Assembly (NCBI GenBank): GCA_013399015.1
Contig: VWZX01001666.1
Span: 3,684,677-3,748,676, forward strand
Length of the DNA: 64,000 nt
Source: Galbula dea
Lineage: Eukaryota; Chordata; Aves; Piciformes; Galbulidae
Direction of reading: 5' to 3'
Shown: piece after piece, positions 39,141 through 51,849 of the stretch
How the letters are laid out: the number at the start of each line of letters is the position of its first letter
How positions within the stretch are numbered: position 1 is the stretch's first letter
Notes under the pieces: generated by a model
Database searches by the model: none
The model's input: the letters and a program-made list of their open reading frames with translations, nothing else
What the model was told of the DNA's origin: nothing
Made by a program: the position numbers and the translations under genes

Positions 39141-39388
39141 AGCCTGGTATAAAGGAGCATACGGTAAAGGGACCTGGAAAGTTTGAATCCCTGTGCAGGC
39201 TCTTGCAGAGCCTTTGGCAAGTCATTTCATTTCCTTATATCTCTATTTCCCTATCTATTAAGTCAGGGCAATAATACCTACCTTCCCTGAAGAGGTGACA
39301 GTAATTAAGTCAATGTTTTGCATAGCACTTTCAAGATGCAAATCTCTGCATTAAAGTTCTAAGTACTATTATTATTATCATCATTATC
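39141..39388 (+). mobile_element. MIR-type SINE, near full length, degenerate
   Basis: The 5' part is tRNA-like: 'AGCCTGGTATAAAGGAGCAT' stands where MIR has its A-box region, and AGTTTGAATCC (39180-39190) is a degraded RNA polymerase III B box (consensus GGTTCGANTCC). The conserved core follows, with 'TTTGGCAAGTCATTTCATTT' matching the usual 'TTGGGCAAGTCACTTAAC' block and then 'AGTCAGGGCAATAATACCTA', the counterpart of 'AATGGGGATAATAATACCTA'. The 3' part has 'CATAGCACTTTCAAGATGCA' and ends in an ATTATTATTATCATCATTAT tail, typical of MIR and its LINE2-type tail. Divergence is high, as expected for an amniote-age SINE. It makes no protein, and a functional Pol III promoter is unlikely. Confidence 0.85.
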
Positions 39389-39459
39389 CCTGATTATCAT
39401 TAAGCTAAAGCTACTGTGCAATTCTGTATGTTCTCTTCTCATTCTGAGAAATGCATTCA
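39389..39459. other. Unique DNA, nothing recognised
   Basis: A short interval between the MIR tail and the motif-rich stretch. Confidence 0.5.
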
Positions 39460-39880
39460 GCAGCCATTGTTAGCTAATTACACCATCTACTCTTAAGCAT
39501 AGGAGTACAAAAGCATACCTTCTGCTGCATTTGCAGTCTGCTCCTTCTTTCCAATGCTCTTTGTGTAAAGGAAAGTATATTCTTAACTAATGCCTTAAGG
39601 AAGTTTGCACAGTATTGCCAAATTAGCTCATTACAATTAGTATCTCAAGTTTCTCTGCAATCCCAGGAAAACAGCAGTAGCCACGAAGGCAGTTAATAAT
39701 GATGACTTTGTAAAACAGAACTGGAGGCTAATATTGAGAGGGCTGTCAAAGAGCAAAAGGCTGCTTTTCAAATGACCTTTAAATCCTTTGTGGCTCCTGC
39801 GGAGGATAAAAGGTAACAGGAGTGACAAAAAAAGGCTTTTCCAGCTCACCACATTTCACCAGGTCAAAGAAACATTTGTA
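39460..39880. promoter_or_regulatory. Candidate conserved regulatory stretch next to the MIR copy
   Basis: It contains CCATTGT (39464-39470, SOX-type core in reverse), TAATTA (39475-39480), AATTAG (39621-39626) and CAATTAG (39634-39640). It also has TGACCTTT (39773-39780) and AGGTCAAAG (39861-39869), two extended nuclear-receptor half sites in opposite orientation. Two CpGs remain (the one in GCCACGAAGG and the one in CTGCGGAGG). The minus-strand frame at 39637-39852 resembles no protein. The call is inference from motif content. Confidence 0.3.
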
Positions 39881-42800
39881 ATGAATAAATAAATAGATAA
39901 TTCTCCCCCAGCTGTTTCAGCATCTTTTCTGATATGAGCACAGGTAGGAAGCAGGTCTCTGATGCTGGATGAATTTGAGAGACCTGTAAAACAGTCAGAG
40001 AACCAAGCTCAGAGAACTGAACCCGAGTCACTCGTTATACAGAGCAGAAAGGAACTGAAATTTGCCCACAGGATTTCAGATGCAATGTGTACCTGAGAAC
40101 CACAAGGTTTCAGAATACCAATGTCAAAACTAGTGTTTCCTAAAGTCAGCCTGACTTACTTTCGTCTGGTTTTGCACACAAGAACTTTCATCCCCACGAT
40201 GCTGTCCTGCCACTCTGCCTGTGCTGCAGCCATCTGCAAAGCAAAATGTGTATGAGCTTCCAGATGTCTGGACAGCAAAAATGGCCAGCACTCAGTGTGT
40301 TTCAAAGCCTACCTGAGACAAAAATAGACACACACATGTAGGCACAGAGTAAAGAGGTGGCATGTAGCCATAGAGAAGACCGTTCCTCTCCTCCTGATTG
40401 TTTGTGTGTTGTGGTAATGCATTAGTCTAAATTTTAAAAAGTCATTTTTAAATGGATATTGAAATTTTACAGAAGTCAGCCCTGAAAGAACCTCTTCAAT
40501 ATGAGACATTTTGTAACAACACACTATTTTGCATTTACATATCTTCCTGTCCGAGGTTATCAATACAAAAATAGTTCTAAAGTCAAGTAATTAAAGGTGC
40601 ATGGAAAAACTGAGAGGCAAAGCAAATATTACTTTTTATAGGGAAAGAATTATTATAAATTCTTATTTTATTACTTCATTGTTTCTCTTTTAAATAACTT
40701 TTGAATAGGCTGAGAAATAGCTGGAATTTCAAGTCTAACCTCTGCCAAATCTTCAAAACCCCTGGACATTTGTATCTCACTGATTCTACTCCTCAAAGCT
40801 TCAGACTGATAGTACTGGAAATTAAATTGACCTATTTATTCATCACTGTAGCAGGGCTTAAACCTCAGCAGCATGATTGCCATCATGTCAGTGCTGCCAA
40901 TGACCTAAGTCTTGAGTTTCAGAGATTGCCCCAGCAACACTCGATAATAAGTGGCAAAACATTATTACTTCCTTTGGTACTCATTATAAAAACATTAATT
41001 GGGGTGAAAGGTAACCCACTTCATATGCTAAGTCATGGATCTTCTCTAAGGCTGGACAAGGGGGATTGCAAGAATAAGTATGTCATGATGATTTCTTGGC
41101 ACAAAATTTCCTTAAAGTTGCCATGAATGGGCTACTAGAGAGTGGCACAGTGAGGGAAAACATTCCTTTGATTTAAATTATCCAGCTCACCTCTGAAAGG
41201 TCACCATCCAACTGAGACCACAACACAGGGAGGAGCTCCAAAGGAATGTCTGTACAATTTATGGATACCATTTTTTATTGCTATCCTCTTTTGAATAGTT
41301 TTCTTTTGTTTATCTTAGAGAATCACTCCATGCTTTCCACACTGCAGCTAGTTACAATTCACAGTTCTTTTAACACAACATTCCTATTGTCTCTGCCTTT
41401 CAAGCACTGTTTTCATACCAAAAATAAAAGGAAAAAAAAATTCCCACCAATTCACTTTGGTTTGACTCCTGTGGCAGACAAGCATTAAACTCACAGCCAG
41501 ACAGCTGCTTCCCCCCTCTTGAGTGGTGTCATCCTGCCTCTTTAAGCTCTGGTTTATCACTTGCATGGAAGCTTGTTTTTTTTCTTCATTTCAAAGAGCA
41601 CATTAAACTCTCATTAACAGTAAGGGGAATTAGGCATGCACAGTTAGAAAAGGAAAAAAAAAATATTCAAAAAAATCCTGCACTATCTAAGTAAAGAAAC
41701 AGGATTCCCCTGGCAAATGTGCACTCACAAAGAAATATCACTGCAGGTAACAAATAGGCTCCCTTGGCTACACCAGATACCATTTCCAACATTTCCTTCT
41801 AGCAGGCACTGTACTAGGGACATTTCAGCAAGGAAAAGTGGGTTCTACTCAGCCCAGGTTTGTCTTGAAATTGTGGACTTTCATCTTTATGGAACAATAA
41901 TGTTTGAAAAAAAACCCCAAAATCTAAATTAAATCCCGAGCTTTGTAAGGAAGCATCTCAGGGGCCAGCTACTGGCAGTGCTGGGGAGAGTGCTGCTGCC
42001 AAATGGAAAATGTGAGCTGGCAAGTGGACCTGGAATCTTAGATTTTGAACTTGGCAGATCTGAAAAGTCTTAGCATTTGGTTACAGATCCTGGAATGCAA
42101 AGCTTGCAGACAAATTTTTCCACATAAGCATATAAAAAGCACCTTTAATATCCATAAAGCAAACTTCCGACTCCCCTTCTCCCAAACAGCACTGCTGTGT
42201 TTTGCACAGTGTGATGCAGCCTTTAAAATGAGTTGATTTTTGCCTAGAAATCCTACCTTCATTTGTCTTGCTTTATGTCTCATCTGGGCCCCTGTGACTT
42301 TTTGACCCTCCAGTAAATTTAAGCATCATTCAAGAAGGTCAAACAGTCAGGGAAAGCAAAAATGGATTAAAAAAGAAAGAGCTGGGGTGGATGGAGAATT
42401 ATCATCATAAGCTTTATTCAATATTTCAAATGCTGCAGATTTTAATGGTAGTAAACTTTCCAAAGTTCAGCCTCTGCTTTTACTGGTATAAAGGGATATT
42501 GTTTATTTTCCCTCTGTTCTTTAACATCACTAATCAGAACAGTTATCCAAGTCACATGAACTATTTAAATGATTGAAATTTTCTTTCTTAATACTATTTT
42601 TTTTAATTAGAATATTACAAACCTAGTTTCCTAATGTTTCTCTGTACCCCTGATGGCAGGGAAGAGTCACAATGTCACTTGCATCTCTCTGCTCAGCTTG
42701 GCCAGAATCCTCTCTGCATTTTCTGGTCCTCCACAACACTTTTTTTTCTCTTTTGGAGAGGAGAGGTGGAGAAGACAGCACTGGCAATTCACAGCTTTGA

Positions 42801-45800
42801 AATTAAATAAAGGAGTGGTTCAGTCTATTTAATAGCAACATATTCTCCCTATTAATACAGTTAGTGTCATCTTTACCAGCATTACAGCTGGAGTTTAAGC
42901 ACATAAAAGACACAAACGCCTTCGTAAGTCACATCTCTCCTGCAATTTGCTTACATGCAATGAGCAATTCATCCTCTTAATATCTTCTTCAGCTATTGAG
43001 AAGCCAGAGTTTGAAACCACTGCAAAGAAGCCCAAGACATAAGGTGCAAAGGAATGTTAAAAATTGTTCTGTAGCCGAGCCAACCCCCCTTGGACCCTGC
43101 CTGTGCAGAAAGTCTCCAGCCCATGAATCATCTATATACTATGTTGTGGTCCACCATGAAAACTGTAGAGAAACACGTGCCAAAAGCTGATCTCCAAAGC
43201 TTCAGACAACTTAGTCGATATAAATTATCTCTTAGGATGAATTATTCTGTCTTGATTTGAGACTTTGACACGCTCTCCTTTTGTAACTTGTTTCCTTCAT
43301 CCTTTGCACACATTAGCACAGGACTAGGATATGTTTAAAATCACAAGAGATCCATTCCCATTAGTTTAGAAGGTTATTTCATGTATTACCTTGTTTCTTA
43401 ATATTCCTTTACACAGTGGGTTGTTTTTTTTTTCCCCTCATATATCCTGAAAAAGGAAAAGAAAATAGCATAGGCACTGTATAGTGTTTCAGCCTCTCTC
43501 TTTCTCTCCTGCCTTTACAAGACCACAATATTGCCATTCATTCTTTTGCTCATTCATTTAAAGGTGCAGGTTTTAAAACTTCTCTTTGGATTTCCTAGAT
43601 AAAACATACATGCCTTCCAATCAAAACTGCTTATTGTCAGTGCATTTTGGAGGTGAAAATCTGACATACATATTTTTTAATAAGACCAAAACTAAATTTG
43701 GTGTCACACCCCCAGCTCAGCAAGGCAGAGAAACCCTGTTCTGTCTCCTGCCTGGCTGAAGTGTGCAGCAGAAACTGTCCTGACAGCACTGGCTGGGCTA
43801 GCTCCCGTAAAGCTGTGTCTGCAGTCCACAGCAAGCTTCTCACCCAGGTCTCCCAAGGTTTCACATGTGATTTAGGATTCAAATCCTTCTCTCCATCTCT
43901 CTCCTGAGGATTTCCCTTTCACAAGAGCAATCTCCTGCTGGTGCAGAACTACTGTACTGGAACTCACACCACCCCCCTCCCAGCTACTGGGCCACAGAGG
44001 GTTGCTCTCCAAGATGATAAACCGACACCTCCTAAGAGGCTCTTTCACTCACTGGCTCATGAGACCTATTTTAAGGAGTGCCTAGCTACAGTATGATTTA
44101 TCTGTAAAAACTACTGAGAAAATAATGGGCTTTTAAAAGGTGACATATTCCAGAAATTAGCTGTATAACAACCTGCTCCAAAGTCCCATTGGATTTGGCA
44201 GAAATTCAGCCAGGCTGCAGGTAATGGCAGACTTGGCCAGACTTTGGTGTCTGCTAAAGCTCTCAGTGCATTTCCATGAGAAAAAAAGAAATAAAATCAT
44301 TTATTTATCAAGCAGTGCCTTGCCACCACACCACCAAATAGAAGTACAGTTTCCAGACTACCCAATGTCAGGGATAAATGGCCTCTCCATTTAAAGGCTA
44401 GTCTTTGGTGCTCTTTCACTAATCCTGGTCCCTAAAGAAGGTATACCCCTCCTGAGCTTCCCTGAAAGGCCATATCACACCAAAGGGGACAGCAAAGCAA
44501 GGAGACAACATAATTGCAAAGGTCAGTGTTAACTTACTCAGTTAGACAGACAGATTGGAGACAATGTGACTTGTTAGAGAAAAGCTACAAGAGCCACAAG
44601 ACAGCTAAAGGTCCCACAGGAGGATAACCTGCCCCCACCACACTTTCTTCTTTAAAATACTTATTGTTACATACACCCTGAAGCCAATATTTGGAAACAG
44701 AACAGTTTGACAAAGAATTTAGGTGCTCTCTGCTTCAGCATATATAGGATCTTGTACATGACCAACATGAAAGTCAGTTGCCACAGCAGAGCTTTGATGC
44801 TGTGAGTGCCCTTCAGTACAGACACATCTGTACACAAAGGCAGCTGCACTTGACAGGCAGTCATTCTGGACCTGCATGCATAAGTTGAGATGCAGAAGCC
44901 ATAAACCACTGTAAACCACACTTCACAAGTTCACACAGTAGAAAGCTGCATGGCAGATTTGGTCATTGTTTAGGGCTCTCTGAGAACAGATGTCTTCTCA
45001 CAAGTTCCATTCCTACAATGCTGCCACAGATGGTGCTCTCAACTCTTTGAAGAACAGATCTTTTTCTTACAGAAGCAATAACAGGATTCAAAATATTTCA
45101 TATTACTGTTGGCATAAACTGATCTCAAGCAATTACTGCTAAGACATTGCACTCATCTTCCATTTTTTGCTCTTCTCCCCTCTGCCACGGAGACTCTCAA
45201 AATAGATGAGACAGGTACCTGAGATGTATTCTAACCAAAATTGTTTGGTACTGACAAACATTAGTAAGCTACAGATTTGGATGTCTGTGAAACAGATCTA
45301 ATACCACACAGATGGCTTCAGCTTAAGTTTTAGGGACAATGACCCAAAAATGCACATATCACCCACTCAGTAATGTGAGGGCTCTCAGCCTTTGAAGAAG
45401 CTACCTTGGGCACCCTCCCAGAATACATTCTGCTTCTTCATTTAATCCTTTTCCATTCAAAACCAACAACAGACAGGAACACACACTGAAATATCAAGTC
45501 AGCTCTTTACTCATATTTTCTTCTCAGAAAGTCTATGTGCCCCTACTGAGTGATTCTACACATGTAATTGTATTAATGTGGTTCACTGAAAATTAAGAGA
45601 GAAACTTTTTTTTAGATGATTTGGTAAGACATTGTACTGTTCCCTGTGGGAATTCTTTGTCTTTTCCCTCCCACTAAAACCAAGTAACTGGATAGCTACA
45701 TTTCAACCTCCTGAGGGGCTGATTTCCCAAATGAATTTCAATAATAAATCAAGCACCAATGGGAGATAACTTGGTTCTCAAAGCAGGCCTCTGTATTTCA

Positions 45801-45827
45801 GCATCTAGAATGTCATACAGTGTTTGT
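39881..45827. other. Unique DNA, no gene recognised
   Basis: This holds the longest open frame of the window (40701-41126, plus, 141 codons). Its translation has no domain or motif that I recognise and no splice or promoter context, so it is not called a gene. T- and A-rich runs occur at 41573-41582 and 41653-41664. No RNA gene or repeat family was recognised. Confidence 0.5.
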
Positions 45828-45872
45828 GCTGCAGTTATTGTAACTTTGAATCTCTGAAGCAATAACTGCAGC
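45828..45872. other. Perfect 13-bp inverted repeat (hairpin) with 19-nt loop
   Basis: GCTGCAGTTATTG (45828-45840) is the exact reverse complement of CAATAACTGCAGC (45860-45872). The flanks do not continue the pairing, so the stem is shorter than a usual miRNA precursor. No poly(T) run follows. It could be a cruciform or hairpin, a degraded palindromic repeat, or chance. Confidence 0.75.
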
Positions 45873-47049
45873 TATTTTCTGCTCATAAAAGTTGTGAGAA
45901 AAATCACCTCCTGTTTACACAGAAAAACCCCATATTTGAAACCCATCAAGAAGAAAAAACCTGCTTCCTACTCATCCTTTACACCCACCATCTGTTCATT
46001 TGCTAAGGAAATATATGTTTAAGCAAGTTCCAAAAATTGACCAGTTTTATTATTACAATGACTAAATAAATCAACAAAAATTCATGCAAGCAGTCTGTTG
46101 ATCACCACCTGGAAAACCTGAAGTCCAGTCCACACAAAGACCTCTGGCCCCTAGGTGAAGTGTAGCCTATCCTTTACTGTCCATGCTTTCCACAACCCCT
46201 TGCTGCCAGAGCATGTTGACTGCATTTTTAACACATAGGACTTTTCCTTGGTCTCTTCACAGCCCTCCCATAAGCCTCAAAGAATGTTTGCATGCCACTG
46301 GTATGTTACTGGTTTGGTGTTTACTTCTTCAGTTTACTTTGCTTCATCTGAAATGCTGGGAAAGCTGCACTATGGCTTGCCAGAAGAGAGGTTTGATAGT
46401 GTGATGCATGTTACACGTGCCAAGGTGTGTCATGGGGGAGATCAGAGAGGGCTGGGAAAAAAAGACCTTCTGGGATAGTACTGGAAGTCTGCAAAGCATG
46501 GTGAAATCAACAGCTTTTTCAGCCTTACCCATGTTTCCCACAAGGAAAAATATTCTTAAGCCACAGATGAATAGGAGCACAAATAATTGATTCACTTCAG
46601 AGAGTGCCCCAGGTGCAAAGGCCCATGAATGATCAGGAAAGGTGTGCCCTGGAGCAGCCTGGGAAATTGAATTGTTTTTTAGTTTGCTGGGAACTTGGGA
46701 ATTAAATGGGAGAGAAGAAATTTCAGAAGATTCTACTTATTCTGCCCTTGTAACTCATGAAAGTTTCATTACTGGAAAAATTTATGCTCTAATCCACAAG
46801 AAAGATGCTATTCATTTAGAATTACATGGGTGCTTCACCCTTGCTAAATTCTATTGTACAGAGAATAAATAAAAGAATTTAAATAACTTGGAACTGTATA
46901 AATTTCTATTGCCTGAGATGTTAGCTATTTAATTACATAATTTTAGCAGTTTTCTTGAAAGTCTTTCCAGAGTGCCTTTTCTAATTCTTGAAGAGAGATT
47001 GAATTCCTCTGTCCTTTGTTGGTTTTTGTAGCTGATTCCAACTTTCTTT
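45873..47049. other. Unique DNA, nothing recognised
   Basis: Overlapping short frames at 46183-46595 on both strands and 46642-46872 have no recognisable product. Confidence 0.5.
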
Positions 47050-47105
47050 AGGGCCTGATCAAACTCCTAGTGAAGTTAAAGACTCTCAGTAGCATCAGTA
47101 GGATG
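47050..47105. mobile_element. Possible remnant of a palindromic amniote repeat
   Basis: 'GGGCCTGATCAAACTCCTAG' then 'TGAAGTTAAAGACTCTCAG' follows the order of the common 'GGGCCTGATCC...TGAAGTCAATGGAAAGACTC' repeat. The copy is short and diverged, and no second arm is evident. Confidence 0.3.
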
Positions 47106-47299
47106 AATTGATAGCATGTAACTGTTGAGGATAACATTTTACTCCTGACTAAAAAAGTAACTCCACTGTGTATATACCTGTGAAGACAGAATTTTCTCCA
47201 GCCTTCAGAAAACCAAAGACATGTCAGATACTCAAATAATATAATTAAAATGATACAGTAAGTTAATACCTATATTTCTAAAAATTTATTCTACTGTTG
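47106..47299. other. Unique DNA, nothing recognised
   Basis: AT-rich sequence leading into the GCTA repeat. Confidence 0.5.
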
Positions 47300-47313
47300 C
47301 TAGCTAGCTAGCT
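47300..47313. repeat. (GCTA)n short repeat, self-complementary
   Basis: Three and a half GCTA units, which also form a perfect 14-bp palindrome. Confidence 0.9.
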
Positions 47314-49319
47314 ATTTCAATAGATACATTGAATTCCCATGGCTTGAGAGATATTTTGTACTTCAGATCCAAGATCAATGCAAAAAATCTGATGGTATTG
47401 TAGTCAAGATTAAAAGAAGTATATCCACTCCAACAGGTCCCCTCTCTACCACCATCTGCACAGAAATCTTAATGGGTTTTGTAGAGAAAGTTTGGCTGGA
47501 AAGTCTGAAAATTTCTTCAGTTCTCCCCTGTGGTAGCACTCAGGTCTGAGGTGACAGAAGGAACAGATAAATCTTTTGGGGCAAAAAGCCCTCCAGCAGC
47601 TGAGGACTGCCTTAAGCTAAAGGGCAGTCTTGAGAAAGACTTGTTAGAGAATTATGTCCTTTGCACTGACAGAGGCTTGAGATATGTGCAAGAAGCTGGA
47701 AAAGAAAGGATTTTTAGCCACATTAAACATAATACACCATATTCTAACTGTTTGAGCATTAAAAAAGAAGAAGGGTTCATCTAGATCTTAGAAATTTTAG
47801 CACATGGAATCAGAGAAAGAATTCTTCAGTCTTAGGTCTTCAGACATGTGTAGCTGACCTGTTGTTAAAATTGTATTTAACCTTCTGGATAAAGAAGAAG
47901 ACAGATTTGGGAAAATCAGGTTAGAGGGCAAATCATTGGAACTGTTCACTTTTAATATAGCTTGAGACAGATAGAAATTCCTTCACTTACATTTTCAGAA
48001 TTAGGTCAGTTGGTGAAATATCAAACATGATGTGAAATGTAACAGAATAATGCAATGTTACAAAGGGAGCAGACAAAGCATTTCCAGGTAAAGCACAGCT
48101 ACATGGAGACCTCTTGTCCTAAGGCAGGGAATCAAGCCAAAGGACCTTGGATGTATATTAATATATGTGAGTATATCCCAAATGCAGGTTCTTTGCTCAT
48201 TCCACTGCTACGGGAGACTGTAATTCAGTTGGCAGCAGGAGCACATTGCAGGGCATTGGAATAAGTGAAAACAATGCTGTGCAATAACCCATCCATATTC
48301 AGCACATATACTCCCAAACACTGCTGCCAGTCATGATGTAAGAGTTTGTTTAGAGTAAGACAGAGGCTTTTTATTCAAATGCATCACCAACTTTATGAGA
48401 AATGCAGCAAACTCATGCTTAAAGTAAGATGGCACCTGCAAGTTCAGACTGTTTTGCCAGAAGAATTTTACCAGTATATGCATCAATGCATTAACACCTA
48501 TTTGGGAGTGCTCTGCTGAAGAGAAACCTTGGGGCTTTCCTCTTGAGAAGACAAGCAGGAGAGAAGGAACCACAGTACTGATACAGAGCAGTATGTTAAA
48601 TTCAAGAGAGGGGAAACTCCAGTAGTGCTACCACCACTCAGAAGAAACTTGTCCAAGTGAATGCTTGCTCTGTTTTGGATCTCATTCTGGATGTCAAGCT
48701 GTCTAGCTTCATGCACTGCTGTAGCTAAAACCAGACTACATCAGTCTTCATTTGGGAAAGGTTCTTATGTGTGCTTAATATTAAGGATAAGTTCAGCACT
48801 GTCCTGAATCAGGGTGGAAAATGAAACTAACTTATTTTGCATCTTTAACTGACTATTTTTCACTATGCTCTTCTGTCATTTCTGTGGTTGCTTCTTATTA
48901 CCCTTGTTCTTCTGCTTTTTGGGCAGTACTGTACTGCCTAGTCACTGACAGCTGGTCCCAGATTTTCCAGTGGCACCTACTTTACTTAGAAAATATCATA
49001 CGCCTGTCTTCTTCTAAACATTTCAGGCTCAAATTATAATTTGCCAAACTCCAAGCAGAGATTCAGCCCTTCCTGGTACACTGGTGGGCTGAATTCACAG
49101 AAGACAAAAATAACCCAGCCAGATTCCAGGGCCTTCAGAGGCCTCAGTGTTTGAGCTAAGCAGTTTGATTTTGAGAAACAAATGAGGAAGCAGGGGGAAG
49201 AGAAGGAACACTGGGAACTTTTCTCAGTCAGCTGAACTCCCCAGTTTCCTAGGCACTTCTAGTAAGAGACATTTGTTCTATTAAATAGGTTATTAACTAT
49301 CTATCTATCACATCTTTCT
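47314..49319. other. Unique DNA, no gene recognised
   Basis: The 84-codon frame at 47530-47784 is relatively rich in E and K and looks less random than most, but I recognise no family and see no splice context. A short (CTAT)n run is at 49298-49309. No other repeat was recognised. Confidence 0.45.
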
Positions 49320-49500
49320 TCATGTCATTGTCACAGTCCTTTAAGGAAGAAAGTTTTGTTATCTCCACTTTGTAAGTAAACCAAGAAGCATAGAGGGACT
49401 AAATGACCTCAAGTTACACTGAAAATCTGTGCAATGTCAAGGAACTGAATCTCTCCAGTCCCAGTCCAACACTTTAGCCATGAAGTGCTCTTTCTGCTGC
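49320..49500 (-). mobile_element. MIR-type SINE, degenerate (antisense on plus strand)
   Basis: The plus strand reads as a MIR reverse complement. 'GTTATCTCCACTTTGTAAG' matches the usual 'ATTATCCCCATTTTACAG' block. 'AAGCATAGAGGGACTAAATG' with 'ACCTCAAGTTACAC' matches 'AGGCACAGAGAGGTTAAGTG' with 'GCCCAAGGTCACAC'. 'GGAACTGAATCTCTCCAGTC' and 'ACTTTAGCCATGAAG' match the 'GATTCGAACCCAGG...' and 'CTCTTAACCACTA' parts. The element therefore lies on the minus strand with its tRNA-like head at the high-coordinate end. It is highly diverged and the boundaries are approximate. Confidence 0.75.
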
Positions 49501-51849
49501 TGGTAGCAAGCTTATCAAATCCAGCTAGTACCCATTGACTACATCTACATTAGCAAATGAAATGAGAGATAGAGTGCTCTTTAGCCTCAAGGCCAGCTGA
49601 CACAGTGTGGTTCCAATCTGCACAGCCACGTTCTCCTACCCAAAATAAGGATTTCATGTTCAAGCTGTTTGCTGAGAGCATTAACTCCCAATATATGTAC
49701 ACTCCAGCACTGCTTGGTGCTCCTTAGCAGCAGCCAGAATTCTGACAAAGCCTGTGCTAACAATGGGACAGCATGTATGATTGCAAACCAGAGTCTGAGG
49801 CTGTTCCCTGACCCTCTCAGCTCTGCCAGGAGAGATGTAACCTTGGTTTCCAGATATCAATTGTCTGAAAGCTTTGTCTGTGGAGAACACATAACGTTTG
49901 AGAAGACCCTGCCAACAATGCTGGGATTGTGAGCATTTCTTTGGCTTCCCAAATATTCCCAGAACTGTGAATTCTCAGCATCACCTTGGTTTGCACCAAA
50001 CCTTTCTCCAGCAGTAATGCTGGGAAAATGAGAGGCACTTTAAAGTTTCATGCCCAAGTGCAACTTCAGGAGAAAGATAATGCACTACAACTCTATTCTG
50101 GTCTTTTCTGCCTGCAGCTGGAAAGTTTGGAGCCACAATAATCAATGTCCTATTGTTCAGTGATTTCTTTTTGCATGTTTCTGTGTGCTAGAGGGAGAAT
50201 ATTCATTTGCTCTCTTGTTTGAAGTGCATTGTTTAGCTATTATTCACTTACTAGCCCAAGACAAAGATATGGTATGACATTAGTGTTCTAAAGTGCTATC
50301 GATTACCAGTACAAAATGAAAATATATAATTGACAAAAACATCAGGATCCTATGGGGACTTACAGTTCAAAAGGTTAAAAAGGAAATGCTGATCTCTGGA
50401 AACAAATTGATCTACATGCAGCCCAGCTGAGCTGAGTCTCTAAGCAAGCCGAGAGAGACAAGACAGAGCAGCTTGTTTGTTTTTCATCTGTAGTAAAAAT
50501 ACAACTGCTGTAATTTGAAAAGAGCAAGTGTCACAGTTGTGTAAAGTCTTCTGTTTGTTCTTCAGTTCATTGCTAGGGATACAGCTCTCTCTGTTTTGCT
50601 AATAAACTGTCTCATCTCAGTTCCTCACTCCCAGGACTGTTGGTGCTATGGCAAGCCTGGAAGCTGTGTTCCAGTCCTGCTGGGAGGCAAGTGCTGTGTT
50701 TTGCTGCTGGGTATGCCCTATTGCCACATGGTTAGTAGTGTTAATAAACCTCACAGAGAGAGATGCATGCCTTTCAGTTCACCTAGAAGAATGCCTTGCT
50801 GTAAATGGGGTTCTGTAAGGAAAACTGGTGGGGAAAAAATATCATGTAAAAAAATCAAATATCTTTCTCTCTTGTAAAGAGATAGACAACAGGTAGCTAG
50901 TAGGTGGTGCTGTGCATTGCTGTGGGGACATCCACACTCAAATTATGACCTGCTTTTCCTCAGAAGTCCATCATCTGCCTGAGGAGCAAAACACTCAAAA
51001 TATTCAAGGCCAGACTGAATCACTCCTCCTTTTGATATTGAGCATCTCTGAAAGGAGTAACCTCCTCTTTACTCTGCTGTGACTGTGATACCAGCTGGAA
51101 TGGGTAGGAAAATAGGGATGCTTTGCTGATCTCTCAGGCTTTTACCCTCAACCAAGAGCCACAGATGAACAGGCTTTGCTTTTAGTAGTCAACCAAAAGT
51201 TACTGAGCAAAGGTAGGGGAAGGATGAAAGATATCATTTGAAAGGCATAGTTCACTTTCCTTCTAGAGCAAATGGCATGTGGCAGAAGGCTGTCACAGCT
51301 GCTTCTCTGGTCCACTGCTAGGATGGTTGTCACTATTTTGACCTTCTTTAATACTAAACTCTCAAGGTACAATCTAGACACATTGAGCCAATGAAGGAGA
51401 ACATACTCTTCAAGGGATTCCCTTTTCTCTCATTTCAGGGAAAGAAGATAAAACATAAATACAAAAACACAGTTTCTTCATTCTCCCCTCAGCTTCCTCA
51501 GCAAAGGCACACCTGGCATGTTCACTGAAGCAATGAAACACAACAATGTGAATAGAAGAATATATTTTCTATACTTGTTTCCCCTTAGAAAGGAAGAACA
51601 TAAAAATGGCTGTGTCAGGCAAGACAGAAGCTCCATCTATCTTAGAACATTCTCTGATGTGGTCAGTACTAAACGTGCCCAAAATGTATGAGGATAAAGA
51701 GGAGGCAGCAGTTCCCCACAGCCTCCTGCAGCCTCAGCTTACAGAATTTCTCAAACTTGAGATAATTTCTTTATATTCTATAATCCAGAATGAATTTTTC
51801 ATCCAGAAATTTTTCTATTATGTATTTTAAAACCATCTAAATTTTTTGT
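49501..51849. other. Unique DNA, no gene recognised
   Basis: Frames at 49669-50038 on both strands and 50596-50877 have no recognisable product. No repeat family was recognised. Confidence 0.5.

Noticed and set aside
39141..39230. tRNA gene
   Set aside because: The A- and B-box-like sequences belong to a MIR SINE head. There is no cloverleaf with acceptor and anticodon stems.
40701..41126. Longest open frame (141 codons, plus strand)
   Set aside because: The translation shows no recognisable domain, signal peptide or family, and there is no promoter or splice context. A frame of this length is within chance expectation over six frames of 64 kb.
44165..44222. Another palindromic amniote repeat copy
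   Set aside because: Only a 'CCCATTGGATTTGG'-like phrase matches, too short to support.
47530..47784. 84-codon frame with fairly protein-like composition
   Set aside because: No family recognised and no flanking exon evidence. Kept as unassigned DNA.
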